Of a stretch of 64,000 bases of DNA, positions 1 to 12,439 are shown piece after piece; the stretch's first letter is position 1, and each line of letters opens with the position of its first letter. Below the pieces are notes generated by a model that searched no databases, was not told the DNA's origin, and was given only the letters and a program-made list of their open reading frames with translations. This stretch comes from Luidia sarsii (lineage: Eukaryota > Echinodermata > Asteroidea > Paxillosida > Luidiidae): the NCBI GenBank assembly GCA_949987565.1, contig OX465107.1:23543368-23607367 (forward strand), written 5' to 3'. The position numbers were made by a program, and so were the translations under genes.

Positions 1-1315
1 AATTGGGCACTTTTCATATGGTGCAACCTAAAAAAAAATCACAATTAAATTCGATTAGTCAGATAGTAGTAAAAAAGGGATCCATCAAGCTTATTCCAAC
101 TTCATGAGCAACAGTATTATACTAAAGTAGGTCTCCATAAGATCTCTTTTAATATAAAATATTAAATATTTACCCTATTTATCTAGATTTAGCCCCCCCC
201 CCCTACACGTGGTGCCAAGGGCTTTCATGACAAATCACAGAAAGTCATTTTAAAATAAAGCTATCTTAATCGTACAAGTAGACGTTCACAATCCTTCTAC
301 AAGTCTTCTCTCGTCGTTAAAAACTAAAAAAGAAATGCAAGTTATCATGAATAAAAGCAAGGATTGTAGTATAGTTTTGTCAAACTGTCACCAATAATAA
401 AGCGCCCTCTTGAAGGGTAATTTCTCAATGAAGGGCTGTTGTTGAAATCTTCTTATTCCTCCATGTTGTAATTGAAGATTTGCTTGTCGTGTTCAGTACA
501 GGTCATTCACACCTACAATTAGCTGTGATCATAGCTCGTTCTTTAGTAACTGAAGGTAATAGGTGGGAGAAATGATATCGACGTCGCCCATGCCCAAACC
601 CAGACGTCCATAAAGGGCCAGAACATGGCATTTTCCGTTTGTGAAAAAATTATTTTAGGCTTACATGACAGCATCACTGGACACCGAGGGCGCCCTTCAC
701 TCCAAGCATTCACCACTCACGACAGGCACGAGTCGTAGATAATGGAGCCAACGTGCCAACATCGACTCGAGGCATGCATGTTCAGTATCGTCACCTTCCA
801 CAAAACCCCGCCAAAACTAATAGGCAAATAAAACCAAGATTTCATCAGCTTGATGCCCCTGTTTACCAGGGGAACACAGTGTCAGTGTTCTTCGACGGTC
901 TAGATTCAATTCTTAGGGTTTCGAAAAGGGTGAATTGTTGTTTCTTTAGTTATAGTTATTTTACCATGATTATACTGCGTACGAAGTCAGTCACTGGCCT
1001 GGGCACTTTTGCCAGTTTGGGCAGTGTGCCACCTCCAGGCTCCATATGGTGCCACTAAATTTAGGACTTTAGGCCATATTGAGAGGACCAATAAACGCAG
1101 TTGGTATTAGTCATCCAAGTAGGCGATGGTTAAATCTGGGTGAAAATGAGCCACCCTTACTGCAAGGGGTTATTTCGTCGCGACAGATTTGAATTTGTAA
1201 CGCAAAAGTGAGAGAGAAAAAAATAAGCACGCAAAACAGTCGTCGGTAGTCTGGCGCTGTTCTAGCTCGGATTGAAGGTGATTTGTTTCCTCCTGTAAGC
1301 CGGGCACTAGATTTA
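1..1315. other. Non-coding stretch
   Basis: No recognisable gene. The sequence is AT-rich with a short poly-C tract near 194-203. The open frame at 753-1058 has no recognisable domain and no splice context, and I treat it as chance. Confidence 0.6.
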
Positions 1316-1350
1316 GCATGACGTCACTTCTACAGCCGCCATTTTGTCAG
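1316..1350. promoter_or_regulatory. CRE plus YY1-like promoter motif pair
   Basis: A perfect palindromic CRE, TGACGTCA (about 1319-1326), lies about 11 bases before GCCGCCATTTTG, a match to the YY1 core (CAAAATGGCGGC on the - strand). These two motifs are common at CpG-type animal promoters. On the + strand an ATG at 1359 opens a short frame that reaches a good donor (GTAAGT at 1449). On the - strand the ATGGCGGC gives only a nine-codon frame. No protein family is recognised on either side, so the motifs are seen but promoter function is inferred. Confidence 0.35.
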
Positions 1351-2204
1351 GTCGCTGGAAATGTGCAACGGAGAGAAGCGCTGCACCGAGGGATTCCCTT
1401 CGATAGGAAACGTTCGAGCCGGTAATTCTTCGTCTTCACCTGACATTTGGTAAGTTGAAGCTCTCTCGCAATCATTTGGGGAATTTCCAGCCAGTGGCAC
1501 TGTGGGGAACGGCTGTTTGCGTCTGGTGTTTCATCCACCGGTGCGGGACTTCCTCGTTTGTTGGCGTTGCGTGACTCAGACAATCAGTGATGCAACAGCA
1601 ACGAATATCGACATGAAATTGATGAACTCATGGAGGTCGAATGCGTGTACACTTCTGTCCCTTGTCGACAAGTGTCACCAGTTAAGCCAGCCGTTATTTG
1701 ATGATTCAGTACGGTCAGGTTTTAGTGAAACACCTCCACCAAAACGGCACTTTTTATTCAAAAGAATGAACCCAATCTTTCATATTTTGTCCGAACCATT
1801 TTAAGTCCGAGTAACTTGGACCTTAATTCGCCCTTTTTTTAATTTTTCGAGTGGTCGGGCGACAGTGTAACTGTAAGGTCCAAGCAAGCCAGTAATGGCA
1901 GTATGCGAAGATGTCTCTCCCGTCCAACGAGCCCAAAAAAATGTGGCCCTCTTTATTTATATAATTATAAACACATTTTAGCTTTAGGGACTCGCGCCTG
2001 CCTTGGGACCCTGCGCAATTCGCGCGATGGTAGAGTTTGTGCGGTGCTTAACTTAAACTGTTTCTATGAAATTCCAAATATACTGTGAAGTCTACATCAT
2101 TACATGATTTACAGTAATTAAACTTGTTTACTTAGTATGTTTTGTAGCCTACATCTGTGTGGACATGTTTGTGGGGTTTATATTTTTGGCGCAAGTCCTG
2201 AAAA

Positions 2205-2975
2205 TTCGGTCTACAGTAGTTGCGGTAACCGTAACCCTCATCCTCCCGAAGGTCGGAGACCTGAGGGTTACCGTGCATGTGCAAGCGTAGTACCAAGGAA
2301 TACTCTTTGATAAATTAATACGCGTACATGTACTATACACGTAATATACATGTACAACAGTACAGTGTAGTACACATGTACATGTACGCGTACGCGTATT
2401 ATCAAAGAGTATTCTTTGGTACTCTGCTTGCACATGTACGGTACATGTACACGTACATGTACCGTTCAATCACATGTACAGCGCACCTGTTGTATCCATG
2501 GTTGTGTACTGTACAGTACCAGTCGGCTCTTCACAGGGCGATGACCTGCGCGCGCACCACGAGTGTGGACTGTTATTGCGAAACAGCAAATAGCCGTCGT
2601 ACGGGATATATGTCACGAGACTAAGCGCTGATTGGTCGAGGCGCCAGGTTCTGATTCCGAACCTGGCGGAGACGTTGACGGGACATTTACAGACAGTATT
2701 TGGGTGAGTTTCTGCCCGTTTTTCGGAAAAGTATTTTACCCACGATGTTTTGAGTTATCTGATCACATTCAGTATACATTTGGGATCAAGTGCATGTCCT
2801 TAGATTGTGTATGCCGATTTTCAAAAGGGTGGAAAAAGGGGGCGATCGGGACAGTGGTGTTTCCAAAATGGTAAAAACAAGAACCTCGCTTATAATCTTG
2901 TACATATGTTCCCGTAACCCTCAGGTCTCCGACCTTCGGGAGGATGAGGGTTACGGTTCCCGCAACTAGGTCTAC
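2205..2975. repeat. Inverted-repeat element, about 0.75 kb
   Basis: The segment around 2218-2272 and the segment around 2908-2967 are inverted copies of each other. Each arm contains its own small hairpin with CCCTCAGGTCTCCGACC and its complement. The outer similarity extends into GTAGTTGCGG on the left and CCGCAACTAG on the right. The interior holds an ACATGTAC hairpin (about 2290-2442) and a second hairpin at 2644-2668. No transposase frame is visible. It is probably a non-autonomous inverted-repeat transposon, family unknown. Confidence 0.6.
2290..2442. repeat. Long hairpin with ACATGTAC-rich stem
   Basis: GTACCAAGGAATACTCTTTG at the left pairs with CAAAGAGTATTCTTTGGTAC at the right, with a GCGTACATGTAC-type stem between, so about 150 bases can fold into one hairpin. 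It sits inside the 2205-2975 element. Confidence 0.6.
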
Positions 2976-3149
2976 AGGAGCATTGCGATGTCCAGACGTT
3001 ACTTTGCGCTGTTCAGGAAACGGTCACGGGTCTCAACGCGTCCATGCGTGCGGACACGCTCACACCGACCTGGACCTGTCAAAAGGTCATCGATTTGCGT
3101 ATATACCGGTTGATTGTAATTTTGTAAATAAAAAAGATTGCTGCCTGCT

Positions 3150-3710
3150 TTTGGCTCATCGGATGAGAGAAACATCTTTTTGATCAACTGAGGGGAAATT
3201 TCTCCCATTTTTATCCCCCAAATGTGACTAAAAGCAAATGACTTATTGGAATCTGTGATTCTCACTGATTCCAAAAGTGAGCGCGTGGGACAATTTCACG
3301 GTTGTTTTCAGGGTAAATCTGGTTATTTCGGTCTGGTACATGTTGTCCCAAAATTTCAGTTTTAGTACTGGCTTGCCAGGACTCGACACCTGACACCTCC
3401 CAAATTTCAAAACATAGGGCAACTTTAAGGCCCAGGTTACTCGGACATGATCGATTGTATGTAGTCTGAGTAACTTTGAGTCTTGTATTAGTAATACTGT
3501 TAATACTAGTATTATTATTTTAGTACACTACAAGTCGGGGCAGTCGCCTCTTTTTTATTTTTGAGGGGCGGGGGACTGTACTGTAGGGTCCAAGGATCTT
3601 CTATATCGTTATCGATTTGATTTCGCCGGCTCGGTTTAGAATCAAAGATAGCCGTCTTTTGGCTTGTCGGATGGGAGAGACCTCTTCTCGATCAACTGAG
3701 GGGAAATCTG
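3150..3710 (+). repeat. Two direct copies of a diverged repeat
   Basis: The segments near 3150-3205 and 3651-3710 share the pattern CTTTTGGCT..TCGGATG.GAGA..(10-15 bp)..GATCAACTGAGGGGAAAT. They are direct repeats about 500 bp apart. No coding content is recognised in either copy. Confidence 0.5.
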
Positions 3711-3859
3711 CCGTTTTCGAGAAAAGGGGAAGTTTGTTGAATGTCCAACAAAGAGTTTTGTTTCAGTTTTACAAATGCTGCCCTCTATGTCTAAAAGTTT
3801 CTAAAGATTTATTTCATTTCCATGGTTTCTCCCATGACATGGCTGATGGATTAAGCTGA

Positions 3860-6230
3860 AACTGACGCAGGCGGTTTTTTTATGTACACACTAAGTTTGA
3901 CAAAGTATGGAAGCGATTCTTTGACCTTCGCAAATGGTGCACCCTACCTTTTAAACTGAAAGCTAGATGAAACAGTGTTGTGAACAGTCGCTATGGTGCT
4001 GAGTTGGCCAACTAAACTACATGTAGCTCAGTATAGTTGAACTGCAAGTTACAATGTACTTATAAAGTTACCTAAGTTGAATGTTTATCTTTCAAATTGA
4101 TTTCACATCGAGACATGCAGCAGCTTAAATAATTGTCCATGTTGATCTGGTGGACTCTTTCAAGACACTGTACAGCACAAACTTTGCCAATTGTATCCAG
4201 TTTCAGCACACTGCAGTTTTCTAGTCCTTCACTTGTTATGACCAGGAAGGTCAGGATCGAATATCGTTGAAAGAAATTCAGTCTTTTTTCTTTTCTTTTT
4301 TTCATTAGTGGCCATGTTTTTTTTAGAAATTCATGTATCAAAATAAAAAAAGATTCTTCAGCAAAATTGTTTTTCTTTTCATCTGTGAATAAAGATGTGA
4401 TTTCAATGTTTTTCTTCATATTTGTAAATGAGTTATTTTGTGTCCAAAGACATGTTTGTGGCAAACTTTCAAGAAGATAATTGTTTGACGTGCACATCCT
4501 TTCAAAGAGTAAGATTACCGCTGCATAGCGGAAGAACACATGATAGCCAACTTCCTTTTATTTCATAGATGATCTACTATTTGGAGATTTGTTTGTTTTG
4601 GTTTGAGTGTAGTGCATCTCGGCCCACAAATCATTGCCTGGGTTCTTTTGGGGTTGTTGTTGTCTTCATGCAGATACCGTATTGTCCCAAGGAAGTCTCA
4701 GAATTTGCCAAAATGTAGTTCAAAATGCTCTGTAGGAAATTACCTCAGAGCTTCAGTGTCCATAACATTTCATGAGGTACTGAAAGTGAAACCTATCCAG
4801 ATATGTAGACATGTACATTATAACTACTCTTTTGGGGAACTCGTACTTTCATAAATTTTTAAAAAATGACAAAGAAAACTTTGTCTGGATTGGGATTTGA
4901 ACCCGAGAGCTGTGGCTTTGTAAATGATATATATTCAACTCTTAGACGTTGCCTTCCCACTTCCCAAATGCATGTTATTGTAGTAAAGAAGTCTTTGACA
5001 GGGTGGGGCACCAGACAGAAGCGTTCATCCTTTCGCTGCCGTATACCTCCAGGGATCACCCCCTTCCCCCCCAAAAAAAAAAATAAATTAAAAACCCACA
5101 AAAAACAGCAACAACACCAACCTTGCTACAGCAGCTCAGGGATCTTACAAAGTGAATGCAGCTTGTTCAATTTACGGGAAAGACTGACTGGGAACTTTTA
5201 AACAATTTGTAAAAAGTAACATTTGAAGCAAACTTTGACTGAAGTTCCAGGATTCCCAAAGCAGTTAGAAACAATTACAATCAATCATTAATCCCAGAGT
5301 ATTGAATGAATCATCAATGTCCACCTAAACATGTACCAGTATGTACTATGACACAAATATAAATTGCTCATTCAGAACATGTAATCTCTGTTCAAACACT
5401 TTTCCAAATATGTCACTGAATTCATTCCCATTATTTCATTGTTCTTTTAGTGCCATTTTTTTTGTGTGTAAAACACAACTGATTGTAAAAGACCAACACA
5501 TAATGTTCTGTATACAAAAGCGTACTGATCATCGATCATAAGGTGTATTTCAGTTTCTATGGTGCACCTTTCAAGGATGATGTCATCATTACAGTACACC
5601 CATGTACATGTACAATGTACATATTTTATACACATGTATGCACAAAAGCTCATACATTGCCTATCTCTGTCATTATTGATTTTAGGCATCCTGGCATCCT
5701 TAGTTGTTATTTTCACTTTTTTTTATCTCTTTCACCCTTGTCATTTCTCTCTGTGCCAGACAAGTTCAGACACGTTGCATCCTTTTATTTACATGCGCAT
5801 GTGCACTGGTTCATATGCACGCACACGGTGTACATGTACAGCGCAGTACAAAACTTCCCTCAGTTCAGCTGTTTCTGTTTTGGACACTGGCCAAGTGAGC
5901 TGTGACCTTCAGGTATTGTTATGCAAATAAAAATGCATGTATGCATATTTGGTATGCTAGCTGCTCTCTTCTGATTGGCTGTTTTGCCAACAGTGGGGTT
6001 TTTTTTGTTGACAAGTTACATCATTGCATGATGTCAGGAGGGAAGGATTGGATCACTGCCAACTAAGCCCTCCAACTCTAAGACCCACCCTGGTGATTTC
6101 ATTTTCAACAAAGAAAATCAAATATTGGATGATGATAAGAATTTTTAAGAATTTAATATCCCAAATTGATGCACTTACTTCGTGTACAGAATGGAATACG
6201 TATGTATAAATTTACTTTCTGCATAAACTT
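3860..6230. other. Non-coding stretch with a tRNA-like fragment
   Basis: No recognisable gene. Open frames at 4072-4539 (-) and 5543-5930 (+) are low-complexity or run through ACATGTAC repeat and lack any domain. A tRNA-like fragment lies at 4884-4952. Confidence 0.55.
4884..4952 (-). repeat. tRNA-derived SINE fragment (degenerate)
   Basis: Read on the - strand the block ends in GGGTTCAAATCCCAATCC, a near-match to a Pol III B box with the T-arm stem. The A-box half is poorly preserved and no cloverleaf closes, so it is a relic and not a tRNA gene. Confidence 0.35.
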
Positions 6231-6690
6231 GTACATGTACATGCACATGTCCTTCGTACATGTGTAGGTCCGTTTCCACTGTTCCAAAACAACTCAATTT
6301 TTTGGCTCGCTATTTAAGTCGCGACTCGCGATTCAAACTTTTTGTGGATTATGAGTGGGATTTCAATCTCATGCCAGTGGGGATGCTTTGTTGAATTTCA
6401 CCAATTTAATCCCACAATGCACCGCTCGTGCTTTGACAGGAAGTGCTACATGTAGTGTGCTTGTTATTGTACGGTACATACATTGTACATGTACATGTAC
6501 ACTGTACCTGAGTACACTGTACATGTACATGTACACTGTACATGTACCTGAGTACACTGTACATGTACATGTCTCCCTGCATGGGCCACCTTCAAGGACA
6601 CACCCAACATTTGACCTCAATTGCTAACCAGATGAACCACAATCAGGTCGCAATTTTGGTCCTCATTTGAACTCCGTGTACGCATACATG
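6225..6690 (+). repeat. Interspersed repeat with ACATGTAC core, copy 1
   Basis: The flanks TTTAATCCCACAATGCACC and CTCCCTGCATGGGCCACC recur at about 34303-34740, again with an ACATGTAC-rich block between them. The shared flanks show the palindromic tract is carried inside a dispersed repeat and is not independently generated at each site. Confidence 0.6.
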
Positions 6691-7243
6691 CATTCACAAT
6701 TTCACATCTTAATCACAAGGCAGTGACCAGGGTACACAATACAATAGAGTACGTCGTACATGTACTGTACATGTACATGTGGAGTACGCGATTTACATGC
6801 ACACCTGAATTGTGCGTTACACTGTACTAGCTGACCATCCATTGGGCTTTGGAGATGATGCAATGGCTTGGCCAGTTGACAGCATTTTCTTGTCTGACAA
6901 TCATGCATTTAATATTGTAACTTATTAAAAGAGGCCACAAGTTGCTGGATTTTAGTACGGTGCATCTGTCCATGGGGGTCCTTTGATGCACATTGTATAT
7001 GTGTATGATGTCATCAGGCTTTAAGATTGCATACATGTGTATACATGTACAATGTATGTCTGCTATTTACTGTTCATGAAAACACCTTTAATTTTATTTT
7101 CAAACTTTTAAAATTACGGTAGGCATGAACAAACTCTAAAAATATTAGGAGGTCCTTCCCAGGGGCTGATACATGTCCTTTATTTCTGGCAGTTGTAGGA
7201 GTTTTTTGTTTTTGTTTTTTAAAGATTTCGTCTTGTTCGAAGA

Positions 7244-7580
7244 TGTACATGTACATGTACATGTATATGTACCTGTTGATATTGGGGTAAATTTGTTGGT
7301 ATGGCTGGCCTACGTGTACAGTGTGTACTCATGCGGCACACAGAAGTCTAACCAGTGTTGTTGTCTAAGGGAAGATGCAGAATACTGAAAGTCACAGATT
7401 GTAGTAACTGTCTCACTGCTAAACCTGTGACAATTCTTTGAAATACCAGGTTTGGCTATGGAACATGCACATCGTACACACATGAACATGTACATGTACA
7501 CTGTACAGTACATGTACTGTGTACATGTACGTGTACACGTACAGTACATGTACAGTGTACATGTATGTGTACAGTGCAAG
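7244..7580. repeat. ACATGTAC-rich blocks
   Basis: Two clusters (about 7244-7278 and 7489-7575) consist mostly of overlapping ACATGTAC/TGTACA palindromes. Frames that read through them give Tyr-Met-Cys-Thr-His repeats on both strands and are not genes. Confidence 0.7.
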
Positions 7581-8104
7581 GTATGTAATGTAATAGGGTT
7601 TAGTCCACTTTGGGTTAATATGATTTTTGACTGGGGGAGAGCCCTAAACAGTGAGTCAGGATGATGTCATGTGTTTATCCCCCAAGCCTTGGGTTGGATT
7701 GGGCTAATCTACATGTACATGTACCCCCCCCCCACCAGTCTACCCCCCCCCCACACCACTATCCCACTCTACCCTCCCTCACCCCCCCATCTATTGTTGT
7801 TCTTAACGCACTGTTTACCTCCAAGGAGCAGTCAAAGAGTTGATTGATAATGGTCTGACCACTATGATTCAATCTGATGGAATCCATACCAGTGTATGGG
7901 TTCATGTATGTAGTACCAGTGTATGGGTTAATGTGTGTAGTACCCCCAAAACCACAAACACATGAAACCAAGATCTGTTCATGGTTCTATTAAATGTACA
8001 CAGCCAGACCTCCTTTGTAAACAGTACACCCTAAGTTAATCATTTGTGCACATGAAATTTTAGCCCTGTGGCTGTGCGTATATTTCAAACATAAAAATTT
8101 CATA

Positions 8105-8235
8105 AAAATTAGGAGGGCCAGACATTTTGATCCTAGAAAGGTCCTGCTAGGATCGAAACGTCAGGCCTTCTGAATTGTTGATGTTCGCTTTTTGGTCATA
8201 CTCATAGCCAGTAAGCAGTTTGCAACATGTTTCCA
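8105..8235 (+). repeat. Fold-back repeat (ATCGAAACGTCAGGCC family)
   Basis: Contains GGTCCTGCTAGGATCGAAAC and then CGTCAGGCC, followed by an outer arm CCAGTAAGCAGTTTGCAACATG. The opposite arm is diverged (GGGCCAGACATTTTGATCC). Confidence 0.65.
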
Positions 8236-9856
8236 TAATGTGTGCATGTACGTACAGTAATTATAAAGGAAACAGTGTTTCCCCATACTTCCACAGTGAC
8301 TGTTCAGTAAGTGAATCATTCAGCTATTTATTAATGATTTACAGTACAGTTTATAATATCACCATCAGCTCCCTTACAGTTACACATGTACTGGGTGCAG
8401 TTAAAAGCTTGCGTGGTGCCGCATTTGCTGGCAACCCCAATCTAGGTGACATCATCAGACCGGTTGCACTTGGGGCGCATTCGCTTTGGCAGTGGTGCTG
8501 CATCATTGTTAGGCCCTATTGTATTATCAACATTGTTGTGGAATGTCATGCATTGGGTCTGTCAGAGTTGCAACACGTCCGTCAATCAATAACTGTTTTG
8601 TCTCTCATTTTGATGAAACAATGCGTAGGCCAGCTGCACGCCATTCTGGCATTGTAAGCGGAAGTCATCGTCTTTCATGGCCTCCTGCAAGCTGTAGTTG
8701 CACTCTCTGATTCATAATGGTGACATTGTTTTGTCACGGTAACGACAGATGGGCTCAGTGAGGAATCGCCCCATTCCGCACGCAAGTTGAATTGGACCAA
8801 GGGAAGCAGAAGCCCACGAAGGTCTTACCGATACCCTTGGCCCCCACCCATTCCTCATGGTCTTGGTCCTACTGTCCTTTCAAATTCTCCAGGTTCCAGC
8901 AGATATCCGTCAAGTGGAATCGGCCGCTTGCAAATGAGTTGCAATGCAACAAAAGTTGTCCCTGCCCCGGCCCTATTTTTATTTATTTTATTTATATTTA
9001 TTTCATTTTTCGGGATACATGTACAGCATTCACATCACAACACACAAGTAAGAATAAAGTTGATGTATAGAAATAAATAAATCAATTAAAAAAACAAACA
9101 AACAAACAAACAGAAAAACAACAACAGCAACAATAACAGAAACAACATCCAATTAACTCCCGCAGGATTGCCCAAAAGTTTCTGTCAGGGGGCCCTAATC
9201 ACCACCCTCCCCCAGATGGTGGAAATTGACAACATTCACATACTGTAGGCCTACATGTGCCATTATAAAAGATGTCCCGCAACAAGTCTACTAGTAAAAC
9301 CACAGTTTCATTGTCTTCTTACTTACCGTACAGGCGTACATGTGTCATGCTTGTGGGTGTACCGTAATTGCATGCGATTGTACTCTGACAGTTACTAAGT
9401 GTTATGTAGTTTGTTTGTTTTTAATGCTAATGGCAGCCTTATTCCATGATTGTAAGACTATGGAGAATTTCACCAGTAGTATATTTTTCAGTTAGTAAGT
9501 CTTATCAGTGCAGGAGTACCACAGGCATGCATGTTGAGAGTTTAATGTTTACATTTGTTATCGGATCACGTAACATTGTGGTCAATTCCCTACCCAAACA
9601 CATTGATTGACATTACGTTGCCTTTGATTATTCCTGAGACAAAAATGCAATCTATTGTATTTGATCACATTTTTATTGATACAATATTTGATCATTTTGA
9701 AATACAGTACTGCATAGTTTGCATACAGAAATGTGGCAAACTGCTTATTGAATAAAATGGCCAAATCTCATACGGTAATTTTAGAGGATAAGTACAGTAT
9801 ATAAAAATGATGTAAAACTAGTGCTTACTGACTAAATTGATCAAAATGCATATCTC

Positions 9857-9997
9857 GGAATTTAGTGGGCCTGATGTTTCGATCCTAGCAAGACCTTTCT
9901 CAAAGTCTCATTGCCATTCTGCCTTTGTGAAAGGTCCTGCTACATGTAGTACTTTCATACAGTGTATGTCATAATGTCATTGTCAGGCCTTCTAAAT
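9857..9997 (+). repeat. Fold-back repeat (ATCGAAACGTCAGGCC family)
   Basis: The left arm reads GGGCCTGATGTTTCGATCC and the right arm is GAAAGGTCCTGCTA with GTCAGGCCTTCTAAAT. The right arm is interrupted by a short ACATGTAG insertion. Confidence 0.6.
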
Positions 9998-10078
9998 CTA
10001 AAATTTGTATCTTTTTCATAATTTTTTTATTTCTCTGTTTTTGTAGTCAACTAGTCATACCCCCTTCAGTTTTCACTG

Positions 10079-10275
10079 GACATGTACTGTACAGTACATG
10101 TACACGTACATGTACATACATACATGTACTGCAGTACTGTACATTCATGAATGTACACATTGTGTATATGTTCATGCAATGTGTACATCAGTAAACTAGT
10201 GGCATATTGTCTTACATCCATGGACTTGACATCTATATTCTGACCACCTCCCCAACCAAGCTTATGTACATTGTA
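10079..10275. repeat. ACATGTAC-rich block
   Basis: Dense ACATGTAC/GTACTGTAC palindromes at 10079-10190 with scattered units to 10275. Low complexity and non-coding. Confidence 0.65.
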
Positions 10276-11079
10276 CATTCGTCCAACAGGCCTGAAACAA
10301 GTCAGAACATGTCTGTGTCAGCTCTTGCCTCTACCCCCCCCCCCCCCACCCCACTGCCCCTCCCTCTTGCCCCAAGTTCCCACAGTCAATGGAGGATTTG
10401 GCGGATAAAAAAATGTTTTCCGAAAAAAGTTGAGCAGAGCAGTTACAGTGTGTAGGTCGGCGTCTTCAGATTTGATGACCGGTCGGAGAGGTTGTTGTTG
10501 TTTTCATTGGTCTTGTGGTGGAGCGGTGAGGAGAGAATTTGGATTGTACGCACTGTGTCAGTTCCACGGCTGAGAAGAGGGGTAAGATTGATCAGACCAT
10601 GGAGGAAGCCCCTTCTTCCTCCATGATCAGACACAGCTGCTGTGAGTGTGTGAGGGAGAGTTGGGGGGAGGGGGGAGCAGCAGTGGGCACAATGACTTGT
10701 CAGACCTTAACCTTACGCTTGCCACAGCAACGGACGCTGCTCACCTCACGGTGCAGTGCAGTGCAGCCTGCTGTGGTTTCGCCTGTCCTGAGGCATTGCA
10801 GTTGCGGTTATTTTGCTCGGTACTTTACATACATGTGTACATGAACGTTGTTGGGAGTTGATAGGCGGATGGTTGGTGGTTAGCTCATTGCTTGCATGAA
10901 TTGTGTAGTGAAAACGTGTGATTTATGAACACTATTTTGCATTGTTTTAAGTTTACTTTCATTTGAATTATAAGTAAAACTAATAAAGGGAAATCCTGTC
11001 ACTGTAAAACTTGAAGGCTTTACACGTGTGCAATCTGTGCATGTGTATGTTGTAGATGTTGTTCAATGTTGTTGATATT

Positions 11080-11340
11080 GTACATGTACATGTACATGTA
11101 CCGGTACACAGTACGGTACAGTGTACATGTACCTCTGCATGCCTGCATACAGTAGGCCTTCATGTACAGTGTACGTACTACATACCATGTACATGTACTT
11201 GTACACATGTGTACATGTACCGGTATATCAATATGCCATAACTGCCATTCATGTATACATGTACTGTAGGTTGTAATGTACATGTACAGTGTGTGTATAA
11301 TGCTGTGGCATGTATGTATGTTCATTGTGATATACATGTA
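11080..11340. repeat. ACATGTAC-rich block
   Basis: Long runs of overlapping ACATGTAC, CCGGTAC and GTACGTAC palindromes. The Tyr/Met/Cys/Thr-rich frames on both strands here are artefacts of the repeat. Confidence 0.7.
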
Positions 11341-11490
11341 TACAAAAATGTTGCAAACTGCTTACTGACTAAAATTACCAAAATGCAAATCTTAAAATTT
11401 AGTGGGCCTGACGTTTCGATCCTAGCAGAAGGTCCTGCTAGAAAGGTCCTGCTAGGATCGAAACGTCAGGCCCACTCAAATTTAAGGTAC
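11341..11490. repeat. Near-complete fold-back repeat (hairpin)
   Basis: Best-preserved hairpin of the family. The outer arm (AAAATGTTGCAAACTGCTTA) is followed by GGGCCTGACGTTTCGATCC, a short loop of repeated GGTCCTGCTAG, and then the exact complement GGATCGAAACGTCAGGCCC. The two inner arms are essentially identical, so the copy is young or conserved by gene conversion. Confidence 0.75.
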
Positions 11491-12439
11491 ATGTACATGT
11501 ATGTACATTGTGTACATGTACATGTACAGTACATGACTCCTCAGATTTTTACAGTTTACAAAATATAACTTCTTGTGTCTGTAATTTTTATTTATACCCA
11601 TATAAAAACAAGCGTTTACGGAGATGAGGTCACAAAGTAAAATTTGTGTTTTGAAATTCTCTTTCAGTGGTTTGTTACCTCAAAACCCAGGAAGTTGCAG
11701 TGACAAAAGTAGCAGGCAGCCATGCAATGATGGGAATGTTCTAGAAAGCTACTGTGGTTTAAGTTTGTTTAATTTGTGTGTTTATTTCTCCAACGACGTG
11801 CAATAGCCTCCGTCTGATTGCAGAAAATTTATTGTGCCATTAAAAAGGGACAATCCCCTGATTTATTTTGGGTGTTGTCCAAGTTGCCAGGGGTTGCCTG
11901 GTACCAGCAAGTCTTGTTGAGTTCGGAAATTGGCAAATTGTCAAATTGCAAAAGTACTGGTACACATGTACAAGTCTGTGCAATAGCCCTGCAATTTTAA
12001 TGCAAGGAGTACTGTGTTTAAAAACAGATTAATTACTACGCATAAAAACTTGTCCATACATGTTCACTGTACAATGTACATGTAGAAGCCTGTGTACATG
12101 TAGATGCCTGTGTGTGTGTGTACTGTGTACCCATATTATGAAGTGACCAAAAACACGGAAGTGGGAAATTCCTTCCTGTCCCATTGGTTGTTGCATAATA
12201 CACAGCGGGTGTGGGTACCATTGCAACTCAAGTGGGGAATCCCCAAATTTATTGGGGTGCTCTACAGTACTGTATCCCGCCCAGGGGGGACGTGGTTAGG
12301 AACTGTAATGCAGGGATTGCAGGCAGTGCATTGCAATTGCTTGCTCATTGTGCTTTTGTGATACCCACACACTTGTACATGTAGTACTGTATGCATAGCT
12401 GCCCAAGACTTAGGCTAGTAATAGCTTGTCAAATCAAAC

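Larger units (their letters stand above)
7600..10075. other. Non-coding stretch with poly-C tracts and fold-back repeat relics
   Basis: C-rich tracts occur near 7726-7790. Copies of the ATCGAAACGTCAGGCC fold-back repeat lie at about 8105-8235 and 9857-9990. No coding domain is recognised. Confidence 0.55.

Noticed and set aside
10539..10844. Possible 5' exon with MEEAPSSSMIRHSCC and a nearby GTGAGT
   Set aside because: No phase-compatible downstream partner stands out and composition is low-complexity.
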